Assembly (NCBI RefSeq): GCF_009649785.1
Contig: NZ_WJOK01000025.1
Location: 1-64,000 of the forward strand
Source of the DNA: Agrobacterium tumefaciens
GTDB lineage: Bacteria; Pseudomonadota; Alphaproteobacteria; Rhizobiales; Rhizobiaceae
Length of the DNA stretch: 64,000 nucleotides
Reading direction: 5' to 3'
The position numbers and the translations under genes were made by a program. Positions 9,775 to 17,043 of this stretch are shown here, piece by piece. The notes under the pieces were generated by a model, which was not told the origin of the DNA, did no database searches, and worked only from the letters and a program-made list of their open reading frames with translations. The first letter of the stretch is position 1, and each line of letters opens with the position of its first letter.

Positions 9775-10409
9775 GCTGCGCTCCTCTCCGAATGATCATC
9801 AGTACGAGAGAGAGCGGACCGATAGTTCGATGGGCGAACCTGATCTAAGCTCTCCTGATCCGCTGGAAGTGTGCCGGCGATGGCGACAGTGTTGCCAATT
9901 GCCACCGGTTCACCCAACCGCGCCATTGGCCAGCCTGCCCGGTTCAGGATGCGCTCGAAGCGAAGATCAGTAGCGGTAACGATCCTGTCGTAGCCGTTCG
10001 CCATCGACCATTCGATGATTCCAGCGAACATGGTCAGTGTCGCAAGGTGGAGTTGGCCCCCTCCCCTTCCGGCAGGCAAGGTCGTATCAACGCAGAAGCG
10101 CGAACTTTCGATCATGGTACTGGTCGCGTTGAGCGAACCGTCCGCCAACAGTTGCGGAAATGTCAGCTCAAGCATAGTTGGGCCTACCGCCGGAAGGAGG
10201 CGTGCGCATCCTATCAACTTGTTCTCACCGGAGACAGCGAGGATGTAAGTCGGGTTCAGGTCGTCGTACTGATCCCGCTCGTTACCATCAGTAATGGCGA
10301 CATCCCATTCGAGCCGCCCGCCGAATACGTTAGCGCGCAGCCCGTACATCTGTTTGAGAAGAGTCTGATGCTCGACATATCGGTCGGGCGAGATGGTGAG
10401 AACCTGCAT
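9771..10409 (-). CDS. traI: TraI, acyl-homoserine-lactone synthase (LuxI family)
   Basis: Makes the acyl-homoserine lactone signal from S-adenosylmethionine and acyl-ACP. LuxI-family marks are present: the LRANVFGGRLEWDV segment (conserved R, F, W), the YDDLNPTYIL segment, R in GCARLLP, and the ESSRFCVD motif with conserved E and R. 212 residues, full length. It is the first gene of the traI-trb operon and is read away from repABC. Two tra-box palindromes lie in the spacer, as in Agrobacterium plasmids where TraR with the signal activates both directions. No luxR-type gene is present in this window, so the receptor is encoded elsewhere. Confidence 0.97.
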   Translation of the reverse strand: MQVLTISPDRYVEHQTLLKQMYGLRANVFGGRLEWDVAITDGNERDQYDDLNPTYILAVSGENKLIGCARLLPAVGPTMLELTFPQLLADGSLNATSTMIESSRFCVDTTLPAGRGGGQLHLATLTMFAGIIEWSMANGYDRIVTATDLRFERILNRAGWPMARLGEPVAIGNTVAIAGTLPADQESLDQVRPSNYRSALSRTDDHSERSAA

Positions 10410-10470
10410 CCTTATCTCCGCGTGAACTTCGTCAGCGTGATGAAGATCATCTCAATCCACGGTTGGCCAT

Positions 10471-10484
10471 CTGCAGATCTGCAG
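10471..10484. promoter_or_regulatory. tra box 1 (TraR-type operator)
   Basis: A perfect 14-bp palindrome CTGCAGATCTGCAG whose core GCAGATCTGC matches the core of the known Agrobacterium tra box (ATGTGCAGATCTGCACAT). It lies 62 bases upstream of traI, consistent with activation of traI-trb by a TraR-AHL complex. Identification is by sequence match and location. Confidence 0.85.
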
Positions 10485-10559
10485 GCGGTGATTCTGGTGA
10501 GTCGGGGTAATCGAGTTGTGAATCAAGCCAACGCGGGGTGTGCAAAATGGGTTAGATTT

Positions 10560-10573
10560 CTGCAGATCTGCAG
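10560..10573. promoter_or_regulatory. tra box 2 (TraR-type operator)
   Basis: A second, identical 14-bp palindrome CTGCAGATCTGCAG, 76 bases from the first (end to start) and 212 bases before repA. Two such sites between traI and repA are the arrangement by which quorum sensing raises both conjugation and plasmid copy number in pTi-type plasmids; the role here is inferred from that. Confidence 0.85.
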
Positions 10574-10664
10574 TTTCCACCGACTATACGCGACCAATGG
10601 AATCTGGCTAACTTGCGGAAAGATATCGCCGATTCACCGAGCGGCCGCGATTCACGCACATTCC

Positions 10665-10681
10665 GTTAACTTCTTGTTAAC
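10665..10681. repeat. Repeated GTTAAC boxes upstream of repA
   Basis: Two copies of GTTAAC separated by 5 bases (TTCTT), each self-complementary, about 105 bases before repA and downstream of tra box 2. The position suits an operator or promoter element of repABC, which is normally repressed by RepA-RepB. Between here and repA the words TTCGCAAATGA (about 10733) and TTCGCAAAATGA (about 10778) also recur. The function is a guess from position. Confidence 0.35.
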
Positions 10682-10785
10682 CTTAAATGTCTTGCGGCGC
10701 GATGGGAATCGGATGATAGTTTCGCAAATGATGGCCGCAAAGCCATTTTTTCGAAAGTGAAGACCCCCGGGAAAAAGTTCGCAAA

Positions 10786-11976
10786 ATGAGCACTGAGCTG
10801 CAGAACAGGTTTGATATCGAGATCGCCCAGCAGGGGTCGAAGATCTCAAGCGCGTTGCATATGTTGCGCAGCCAGCAATACCCGCCGGACGCTCGCAAGG
10901 GATTGCGCAAGTTCCAACTTGCGGAAGTCGCCGATTTCATGGGGGTGACGCAGACGCATCTGAGGCAACTCCATTCCGATGGCAAGGGGCCGGAGATCGA
11001 GTCGGTCAGCGGACGCCGGTATTATACGGCAGACCAGATGTTGGAGCTTCGGGATTATCTCGAGGCAAACAAGAAGTCCGACAAGCGGTACTACGTGCCA
11101 AGACGCCGCGAGGGCGAACCGATGCAGGTTGTCTCGGTCGTCAATTTCAAGGGGGGCAGCGGCAAGACCACCACGGCGGCACACCTTGCGCAGTATCTTG
11201 CTCTCACTGGCCATCGGGTACTGGCGGTCGATCTCGATCCGCAGGCCTCGCTCACCTCCCTCTTCGGGATCCAGCCGGAGCTTGACGATACTGCCTCTCT
11301 CTATGAGGCTCTTCGCTTCGACGACGAACGCAAGTCGATCGCGGACGTCATCCAGCCGACCAACATCCCGGGACTGGATGTGGTCCCGGCAAACCTGGTT
11401 CTCCAGGAATACGAATATGACGTGCCGCTAGCGATCTCGTCCAGGAAGGGCGAGGACGGCCGGCTGTTTTACATGCGGATCGCCAGTGCCTTGAAGCAGG
11501 TCGACGACAAGTATGATGTTGTCGTCATCGACTGCCCTCCTCAGCTCGGGTACTTGACGATCACCGCACTCATGGCCTCGACAGGCATCCTCATCACCAT
11601 CCATCCGCAGATGCTGGACATCATGTCGATGAGCCAGTTTCTCATGATGCTCGGGGGGATCATGGGACCGGTTGCAGAGGCCGGGGCGGAGATGCGGGTG
11701 CAGTGGTTCCGCTATCTGATCACGCGCTTTGAGCCCACGGATATTCCCCAGACGCAGATGGTAGGGTTCATGCAGTCGATGTTCGCACAGCAGATGTTGA
11801 GAAACCATGTGGTAAAATCCACGGCTATTTCCGACGCGTCGATCAAGAAGCAAACCCTTTACGAGGTCGAGCGGGGCGAGTTCGTCCGCGCGACCTACGA
11901 CCGGGCAATGGAAAGTCTCAATGCCGCCAACGCGGAAATCGTCGATCTCATCCATGGTGTATGGGGGCGAAAATGA
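10786..11976 (+). CDS. repA: RepA, plasmid partitioning ATPase (ParA family)
   Basis: RepA drives segregation of the plasmid and, with RepB, represses its own operon. An N-terminal MerR/HTH-like DNA-binding region (LAEVADFMGVTQTHLRQLHSD) precedes the ParA ATPase core with the deviant Walker A FKGGSGKTTTAAHLA and DVVVIDCPPQLGYL. 396 residues, the usual RepA length. It is the first gene of repABC, divergent from traI across a 376-base control region holding both tra boxes. repB follows after 84 bases. Confidence 0.98.
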   Translation: MSTELQNRFDIEIAQQGSKISSALHMLRSQQYPPDARKGLRKFQLAEVADFMGVTQTHLRQLHSDGKGPEIESVSGRRYYTADQMLELRDYLEANKKSDKRYYVPRRREGEPMQVVSVVNFKGGSGKTTTAAHLAQYLALTGHRVLAVDLDPQASLTSLFGIQPELDDTASLYEALRFDDERKSIADVIQPTNIPGLDVVPANLVLQEYEYDVPLAISSRKGEDGRLFYMRIASALKQVDDKYDVVVIDCPPQLGYLTITALMASTGILITIHPQMLDIMSMSQFLMMLGGIMGPVAEAGAEMRVQWFRYLITRFEPTDIPQTQMVGFMQSMFAQQMLRNHVVKSTAISDASIKKQTLYEVERGEFVRATYDRAMESLNAANAEIVDLIHGVWGRK

Positions 11977-11981
11977 GAGAC

Positions 11982-11999
11982 TTGTCAGCCGTTTTTTTT
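11982..11999. repeat. Repeated element TTGTCAGC-N-G-T8, copy 1 (repA-repB spacer)
   Basis: The 18-mer TTGTCAGCCGTTTTTTTT, 5 bases after repA. The same sequence with one change (C to A at position 9) occurs at 14522-14539, after repC. Copies in the repA-repB spacer and downstream of repC fall where parS-like centromere sites of repABC plasmids are usually found. It is not itself a palindrome and does not match the GTT-N4-GC-N4-AAC parS pattern, so the role is open. Confidence 0.4.
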
Positions 12000-12060
12000 G
12001 CCGTTTTTGAAAGCGCGATGAATGGCTTGTCGCAGTTGAACGCTCATCTGGAGACCGGCC

Positions 12061-13056
12061 ATGTCGCGTGAAAATCCATTCGCCAAGCTGGACATGGCTG
12101 CCATCTCGGCGAGCCAGACGCCAACCAAGCCGGGCTACGGCATGACAGGAGCGGCAAAGACGGTTGTCCGCTCCATCGAGGATATGGCCGAGAACACCAA
12201 GAAGCTCATGGAAGGCGAGGTGATCGTCGAGCTTGATCCGCAGTTGATCGATGCCTCCTTCGTTACCGACCGCCTGTCCGACGATGGGGAGGAGTTCCAG
12301 GAACTGCTCCAGGCGATCAGGGAATCGGGTCAGACGACACCTATTCTGGTTCGCCCGAGCTCGACGGACGCCAAGCGATATATGGTCGTGTTCGGCCATC
12401 GTCGCCTCAGGGTCGCCCGTGAGCTTGGCGTTCAGGTCAAGGCAATCGTCAAGAAGTTGGACGACACCACCTCCGCAATTGTTCAGGGCCAAGAAAACGC
12501 GGCTCGGTCAAACCTTTCCTTCATCGAGCGCGCCTATTTCGCGCAGAACCTGATTGCGTCGGGAATGACCAAGGAGACAGTTCGTTCTTCGCTTGCCATT
12601 GACGAGGCTATGCTCTCGAAGATGCTCGCGGTCGTCGAAGCAGTGCCGGCATCTGTTATAACGGCCTTGGGCGCGTCCAAGAAAATCGGGCGCGACCGGT
12701 GGCTGAGCCTCCGCCAGCTTGTCCTTTCCCCTGCCCTGTCCAAGGTTGCGATCGAGCACGTGGAGTCTGCCGACTTCCAGACGCACCCTGAAGGCGACCG
12801 CTTCGACAAACTCCATGATCACCTGAAGCGATACAAGGCCAGGTCAGCCGCCAGGAAGCCGAAGGCTGAGCCTGCTGTCCGGGACTGGACCTCGACCGAT
12901 CGCGCGTTGAACATGGTGATAAATGCGAAGGCAAGGAAGGTTGCCATCGAGCTTACCAATGCTGAAGCCAGGCCGTTCAGCCAATGGCTGTCTTCACACA
13001 TGGGTCGTTTGTACGAGGAGTACAAAGGATCGAAAACTGAAACGAACGGAGACTGA
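12061..13056 (+). CDS. repB: RepB, plasmid partitioning DNA-binding protein (ParB family)
   Basis: RepB binds the plasmid centromere (parS) and works with RepA. The ParB/Spo0J nuclease-like domain shows ELLQAIRESGQTTPILVRP and YMVVFGHRRLRVARELG (family GERR-like box), then QGQENAARSNLSFIERAYFAQNL and the helix-turn-helix region SLAIDEAMLSKMLAVVEAVP. The C-terminal part is probably for dimerisation. 331 residues, normal. Second gene of repABC. Confidence 0.98.
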   Translation: MSRENPFAKLDMAAISASQTPTKPGYGMTGAAKTVVRSIEDMAENTKKLMEGEVIVELDPQLIDASFVTDRLSDDGEEFQELLQAIRESGQTTPILVRPSSTDAKRYMVVFGHRRLRVARELGVQVKAIVKKLDDTTSAIVQGQENAARSNLSFIERAYFAQNLIASGMTKETVRSSLAIDEAMLSKMLAVVEAVPASVITALGASKKIGRDRWLSLRQLVLSPALSKVAIEHVESADFQTHPEGDRFDKLHDHLKRYKARSAARKPKAEPAVRDWTSTDRALNMVINAKARKVAIELTNAEARPFSQWLSSHMGRLYEEYKGSKTETNGD

Positions 13057-13065
13057 ACCGCAAAA

Positions 13066-13118
13066 GAAAAAGGCCCCCAAACGGCGAACCGTGGAAGCCT
13101 CTCTCGTCATCTCTAGCA
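13066..13118 (-). ncRNA. Antisense ctRNA (inc RNA) of repABC
   Basis: The repB-repC spacer of repABC plasmids encodes a small antisense RNA that limits repC expression and determines incompatibility. Here the minus strand has a promoter (13125-13153), a predicted start near 13118 and a strong terminator hairpin ending in a T-run at about 13066, giving an RNA of roughly 53 nt. The start point is predicted from the promoter and not measured. Confidence 0.8.
13067..13100 (-). terminator. Intrinsic terminator of the ctRNA
   Basis: Read on the minus strand, AGGCTTCCACGG, a TTCG loop and CCGTTTGGGGGCCT pair into a stem of 12 pairs (including G-U) with one 2-base bulge, followed by TTTTC. The stem-loop should be the terminator and the target-recognition element of the antisense RNA. 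Confidence 0.75.
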
Positions 13119-13124
13119 GGATCG

Positions 13125-13153
13125 AGAATCGCATTTCCCGGAATCACAGTCAA
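13125..13153 (-). promoter_or_regulatory. Promoter of the antisense ctRNA
   Basis: On the minus strand: -35 TTGACT (13153-13148), a 17-base spacer, then -10 GATTCT (13130-13125). The -35 is near consensus and the spacer is optimal. It points away from repC toward the ctRNA hairpin, as in other repABC plasmids. Confidence 0.7.
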
Positions 13154-13212
13154 GAGTCTTGGCGCCGATTTGGTGAGCGGATTTCCTTTGCCTGAAGCAA
13201 GGTGAAAGAAAA

Positions 13213-14457
13213 ATGCAGACGGGACATGTGACGACGCCCTTTGGGCGGCGGCCGATGTCGCTCGCCCTGGTACGAAGCCAGATGGCGATCGAGAATCCGC
13301 GACCGGAAACGCGCATCGAGAAGTGGAAAGTCTTTCGAGACGTATGCGAGGCACGGGAACGCCTGGGAATTCAGGACCGGGCACTTGCCATCCTTGATGC
13401 CCTCCTGACGTTTCACCCTCACGCGCAGCTCGACCCGAGCCAGTGTCTGGTCGTCTTCCCATCCAACGCCCAGCTGTCCGTTCGGGCCCACGGGATCACC
13501 GAGACGACCCTGCGAAGGCAACTCGCCGCGCTGGTTGACGCGGGCCTTATTCTCCGGCGCGACAGCCCGAACGGCAAACGTTATGCACACCGCAACCGGG
13601 ATGGCGAGGTCGAACAGGCCTATGGGTTTGACCTGACGCCGCTGCTGGCTCGGGCCACTGAACTCGCCCTGATGGCGCAGGACGTCGCCGCCGAGCGCGC
13701 GCGCTTCCGCCGTGCAAGGGAAGCGCTGACGATCTGCCGTCGCGATGTGCGCAAGTTGATCTCGTCCGCCGTGGAAGAGGGCGCGGCCGGCAACTGGGAC
13801 CATGTGGAGTCCGAATATGTCAGCATTCTCGCTCGCCACCCTCGCCACCCGAACCGCTCTCAGGTCGAGACTACGCTCGATGAAATGGAGCTTCTGCGGG
13901 AAGAGGTACTCAACATTCTGGAAATTCAGCTTAAAACGCGAGAAATGCATGGCAATGCCATTCAGGATGACCGCCACATACAGAATTCAAACACCGAATC
14001 CATAAATGAACTTGAACCTAGCTCCGAAAGAGAGCAGGGCGAAAACTTGGCGGACAAACCTCTGACGAGGGATGAGCCGAAGGAAAAACAAAAGACGAAA
14101 CGCGAGCCGATCAAGGCGTTCCCGCTCGGAATGGTCCTTCGTGCATGCCCCCAGATCTCCGATTATGGGCCTGACGGGCGCATCGAACACTGGCGCGAGC
14201 TCATGAAGGCGGCCGTCGTAGTGCGCTCGATGCTTGGCGTCAGCCCCTCTGCCTACGAGGAGGCGTGCAACGCCATGGGGCCAGAAAATGCCGCGGTGGC
14301 TATGGCCTGCATTCTCGAGCGGTCAAATTTCATAACGTCGGCCGGAGGCTATCTGCGGGATCTCACCAGGCGCTCTGAGCGCGGGGAGTTTTCGCTTGGG
14401 CCGATGCTGATGGCTCTTACGAAGGCGAATGGCTCGGGAAGTCGAAGGACTGCTTGA
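13213..14457 (+). CDS. repC: RepC, replication initiator of repABC plasmid
   Basis: RepC is the initiator; in this family the replication origin lies inside the repC gene itself. The start MQTGHVTTPFGRRPMSLALVRSQ is typical of the family, with AAGGTGAAAG before the ATG. The N-terminal domain (about 1-265) carries the winged-helix DNA-binding region (GITETTLRRQLAALVDAGLI), then a variable AT-rich linker, then the C-terminal domain (about 310-414). 414 residues, full length. Expression is expected to be limited by the antisense RNA upstream. Confidence 0.98.
   Translation: MQTGHVTTPFGRRPMSLALVRSQMAIENPRPETRIEKWKVFRDVCEARERLGIQDRALAILDALLTFHPHAQLDPSQCLVVFPSNAQLSVRAHGITETTLRRQLAALVDAGLILRRDSPNGKRYAHRNRDGEVEQAYGFDLTPLLARATELALMAQDVAAERARFRRAREALTICRRDVRKLISSAVEEGAAGNWDHVESEYVSILARHPRHPNRSQVETTLDEMELLREEVLNILEIQLKTREMHGNAIQDDRHIQNSNTESINELEPSSEREQGENLADKPLTRDEPKEKQKTKREPIKAFPLGMVLRACPQISDYGPDGRIEHWRELMKAAVVVRSMLGVSPSAYEEACNAMGPENAAVAMACILERSNFITSAGGYLRDLTRRSERGEFSLGPMLMALTKANGSGSRRTA
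13900..14110. other. Probable replication origin (oriV) inside repC
   Basis: Within repC, the linker-coding stretch (for example around 13920-14050) is clearly richer in A and T than the rest of the gene. In studied repABC plasmids the origin lies in an AT-rich part of repC. The location is inferred from base composition and family knowledge; limits are approximate. Confidence 0.4.
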
Positions 14458-14521
14458 TGTCAGTACAGCGCCGGGGTTGATAGGAAGAGATCGGCCTATG
14501 AGCTCTCTGCTTGCAGTCGAA

Positions 14522-14539
14522 TTGTCAGCAGTTTTTTTT
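14522..14539. repeat. Repeated element TTGTCAGC-N-G-T8, copy 2 (after repC)
   Basis: TTGTCAGCAGTTTTTTTT, differing at one base from the copy at 11982-11999 in the repA-repB spacer, and lying 65 bases after the repC stop. The position suits a partition site; the T-run could also act in termination after repC, though I see no strong stem before it. Confidence 0.4.
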
Positions 14540-14590
14540 CGCGATTTCCTGTTATGATACAGGGTTTTACTGGTTTTGAAGGCCGACTTC

Positions 14591-15232
14591 TCACGGCGGT
14601 TGGTTAAGCGCCTCGGGTGTCTCATCGGTCGCGACAAGATACCAGTTTGGCTTTGCTTTCCAGGTGGGCACGGTGACCCGACCATCGAGAGCGCCGGCGC
14701 CTCAAGGTACCTGGGAGGTAGCCAGGAAGGCGGCGAGGTCGGGACGGACATCGGCGGCGAACGATTGTGCGAACTTCGCCTTATCGAGGAACAGGAAACC
14801 GTCGACTGTCGGAAGGATCGGGGGTGCAGTAGTGCCGGGTACGGGATTGGCGATCAGGCTGGAGACAGATTCACCTGCGCCGTGCGCGAAGGTGGCAATA
14901 TAGACGAGCGACTTGACCTTGGGGTCGAATCCGGCCTCGAAGATGACGACACCACCGTAGGAGTGGCCGACCAGGACCACATCGCTGGTCCACGCAGCGA
15001 TCGTGCGTTTCGCGACAGCGACGTCATCCTCCAGGGCGATAGTCGGGTCATGGACGATGGTGACATCGTAACCGTCCCTCTTGAGGATGTCGTAAACGCC
15101 TTCCCAGCCCGAACCATCGATGAAGCCGCCGGGGACGAGAACGATGGATTTCTGTGTGCTATCGGCTGCCATTTCTCCCATGGTTGCGGCAAGCATCACG
15201 CCCGACGCAAGCAGTTCGAAGAAACTGGACAT
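14591..15232 (-). pseudogene. Alpha/beta-hydrolase gene, interrupted and truncated
   Basis: The intact part (14702-15232, 176 residues) begins with a signal-like segment, then the alpha/beta-hydrolase fold with VLVPGGFIDGSGW and the nucleophile elbow VGHSYGGVVI (catalytic Ser). It stops after ATSQVP at a TGA where relatives, as I recall them, have Trp. Reading through it, the frame goes on with recognisable family sequence (VTVPTWKAKPNWYLVATDE) to a second stop at 14591. The C-terminal part with the catalytic His is missing. So this is a decayed gene, with a nonsense change and a lost 3' end. A 36-bp palindrome lies 76 bases upstream. Confidence 0.8.
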
Positions 15233-15308
15233 TGGATGACTCCTTCAGGTGTCGCTTGGCGAACAGTTCGCCAACACACGATGACTACTCCGGCTTGCAC
15301 GCTTTCAG

Positions 15309-15344
15309 GTTGAACGATCCTGCAGCGCTGCAGGATCGTTCAAC
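15309..15344. repeat. Perfect 36-bp palindrome
   Basis: The left arm GTTGAACGATCCTGCAGC is followed directly by its exact reverse complement, with no spacer (centre 15326/15327). It lies in the 248-base gap between the hydrolase pseudogene (minus) and the nuclease gene (plus). It has no T-run, so it is unlikely to be a simple terminator. An operator for a dimeric regulator or a recombination site are the main options. It does not match the tra boxes except for the short CTGCAG words. Confidence 0.75.
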
Positions 15345-15495
15345 ATAACAATGAAGAGGGTGATGAGCGACGGCAGAGCTTACGACCAATGGCCAATCTT
15401 CGAGTTACTTCGGCGTGATGCGAACCGCAGGAAGACGTTAGGGAATGCTTCAAGGCTGCTGATGTAAGCTAAAACTTTAATTGTTGCTTGGCCCC

Positions 15496-16311
15496 ATGAC
15501 AAAATCTGCGATCATCACCAGTCGTCCACTTCGAAATTGGAAGGAACTACAACGAGAGTCCGCACGCATTCTCCGTGAGTGTGGATTCTCGGTCTATGAG
15601 CCGTTCACCGTTGAGACAGCTCGCGGAACGGTGGAAGTAGACGTGCATGCCGAAGAGGATCTCCAGGGACGCAAAAACGTAATACTTTGCGAATGCAAAT
15701 ACTGGAAAACGGGAGTTCCTAAAAACGTGATCCACGGCTTCCGAACGGTGATGGCGGATATCGGCGCGAACATCGGCTACATCGTCGCGCCGGCGGGATT
15801 TCAGTCCGGCGCGGGCCCGGCAGCCCAATATACGAATATAGAGCTTGTCACCTGGGAGAGGTTTCAGGAGATATTTGCTCCGATATGGATGCGGCACCAG
15901 TGGGTTAAAGAGGCTGAAGAGATCCTGGAACTGGTGATCTTCTTTTCCTCGGCCGACGATGGCGAGGATTTTGCAAGACAGGTCTGCGGCGAAGACAAAG
16001 ATGTTGTCGTAGCCCTTTGCGACGAGTATCTCGGTTTCGCCGCCTACGTGCTTGGTCAAGCTGAGGCTCGACGGTGGGTCAAATCAGATCATGTGCCTTC
16101 TCTGCCACTCGCTGAGTTTCCCGACGAGCATGAGTTTCTTCCGACAGAAGTTGTCCATGCAAATTGTTTACGGAGTTTTCTAGCTGCGGAGCGCGCTCAT
16201 GCCCTGCAAGGAGCAAAGAGACTGCTTAAAATCCTTCAACGTAACAATCATTCTCAAACAGGGCTTCTCCAAGAACGCATCATGAGAAGTTCCAAATCGA
16301 CGCCTGTCTAA
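15496..16311 (+). CDS. PD-(D/E)XK (Mrr-like) nuclease-domain protein
   Basis: A 271-residue protein whose first half looks like a restriction-endonuclease fold of the Mrr/PD-(D/E)XK type: RESARILRECGFSVYEPFTVET, then EVDVHAEED as the Asp motif, and NVILCECKYWK as the E-x-K motif (ECK), followed by IGYIVAPAGFQSGAGPAAQ. The second half has no recognised domain. I use ATG 15496; an upstream TTG at 15481 is open. It stands alone, so it may cut DNA without a modification partner; the substrate is unknown. Confidence 0.75.
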   Translation: MTKSAIITSRPLRNWKELQRESARILRECGFSVYEPFTVETARGTVEVDVHAEEDLQGRKNVILCECKYWKTGVPKNVIHGFRTVMADIGANIGYIVAPAGFQSGAGPAAQYTNIELVTWERFQEIFAPIWMRHQWVKEAEEILELVIFFSSADDGEDFARQVCGEDKDVVVALCDEYLGFAAYVLGQAEARRWVKSDHVPSLPLAEFPDEHEFLPTEVVHANCLRSFLAAERAHALQGAKRLLKILQRNNHSQTGLLQERIMRSSKSTPV

Positions 16312-17043
16312 ACTGCGTGCCAAAGCGAGAAGGTGGGGCGCGCTAAGTCCCTGAAAGCTGGCACGTCCCTCCGCTGAGGAGCTATGCCTCGCGCAAATTG
16401 ATGGAATGACCGAAGAACTTTTAGGCAAGCCCGATTTTTGCCGAGATTGACCCGATCTGCTGCGGCCATTGCAATGCGGTTGTCCAGCCGCGCTATGTCG
16501 CATTCGTTCAGCACGCGAATTCGACGGTCTCCCCTTGGCCAGTCGCGCCGAAACATAAGACCGTGTCCCACCTCGGCAAACCTGACCCAGGCTTCGACCT
16601 CTATAAGAGCCTCGCCGCCCGTCCACTTCGCCGTGTTGGGTTGTTATATGGGTCGTTTGCGGACGGGGGCGGAATCCTACGTTGAGGCTTACTTTGGCAG
16701 AGGTGCGTTTCACAAGGCTATGGAATTCGAAGAAGCCCTAGCCGGTGTTATGCTCGGCGTTCCGAACTGGAAATTTCCCGAATGGAAGTGGGGTGATCAC
16801 CGCGTTCCCGGACGACCGGTCAAGTCGGAAGTGTGATCTCCAGGCGTGTTAGTCTCAGGAGGGGATTGGACCGGCTTTGGTCAACACGGACGCTGCAGCC
16901 GAGAGCCAGCGTGATTTAGGTAATTTTCCATCTTTCCTATGGCAGGATGCGACAGCCTTTTCTGTGTTGATGACTGTCAAAATTCGGTCGTTTGAAGGGC
17001 AAGCTGGCTCGCCTTTGTTCGAACGACGATCCATTATGCTGCC
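16312..17043. other. 732-base stretch without a convincing gene
   Basis: Open frames exist on both strands (for example minus 16308-16571 and plus 16438-16836), but none has a good start, ribosome binding site or a family I recognise. The plus frame ends in protein-like sequence (AMEFEEALAGVMLGVPNWKF), so a gene fragment is possible. Inside lies the 3' remnant of an integrase gene (16601-16648). The stretch looks like a junction of old insertions. Confidence 0.5.
16601..16648 (-). pseudogene. 3'-end remnant of a tyrosine integrase gene
   Basis: Translated on the minus strand this reads YNNPTRRSGRAARLL followed by a stop. The intact integrase at 19290-20444 ends YNNSTRRSGRAARLL-stop: 14 of 15 residues agree, while third codon positions differ often (TAT/TAC, CTC/TTA, TAG/TAA), so it is a diverged relative and not a recent copy. 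Upstream of the Tyr the similarity stops. It shows that a second integrase of this family once ended here. Confidence 0.7.

Noticed and set aside
10665-10681. GTTAAC-TTCTT-GTTAAC as the parS centromere
   Set aside because: It does not fit the 16-bp GTT-N4-GC-N4-AAC pattern of repABC parS sites; kept only as a repeat of unknown role.
16180-16836. Overlapping open frames on both strands between the nuclease and KAP genes
   Set aside because: None has a ribosome binding site or recognisable domain. A part is an integrase remnant, so the area looks decayed.
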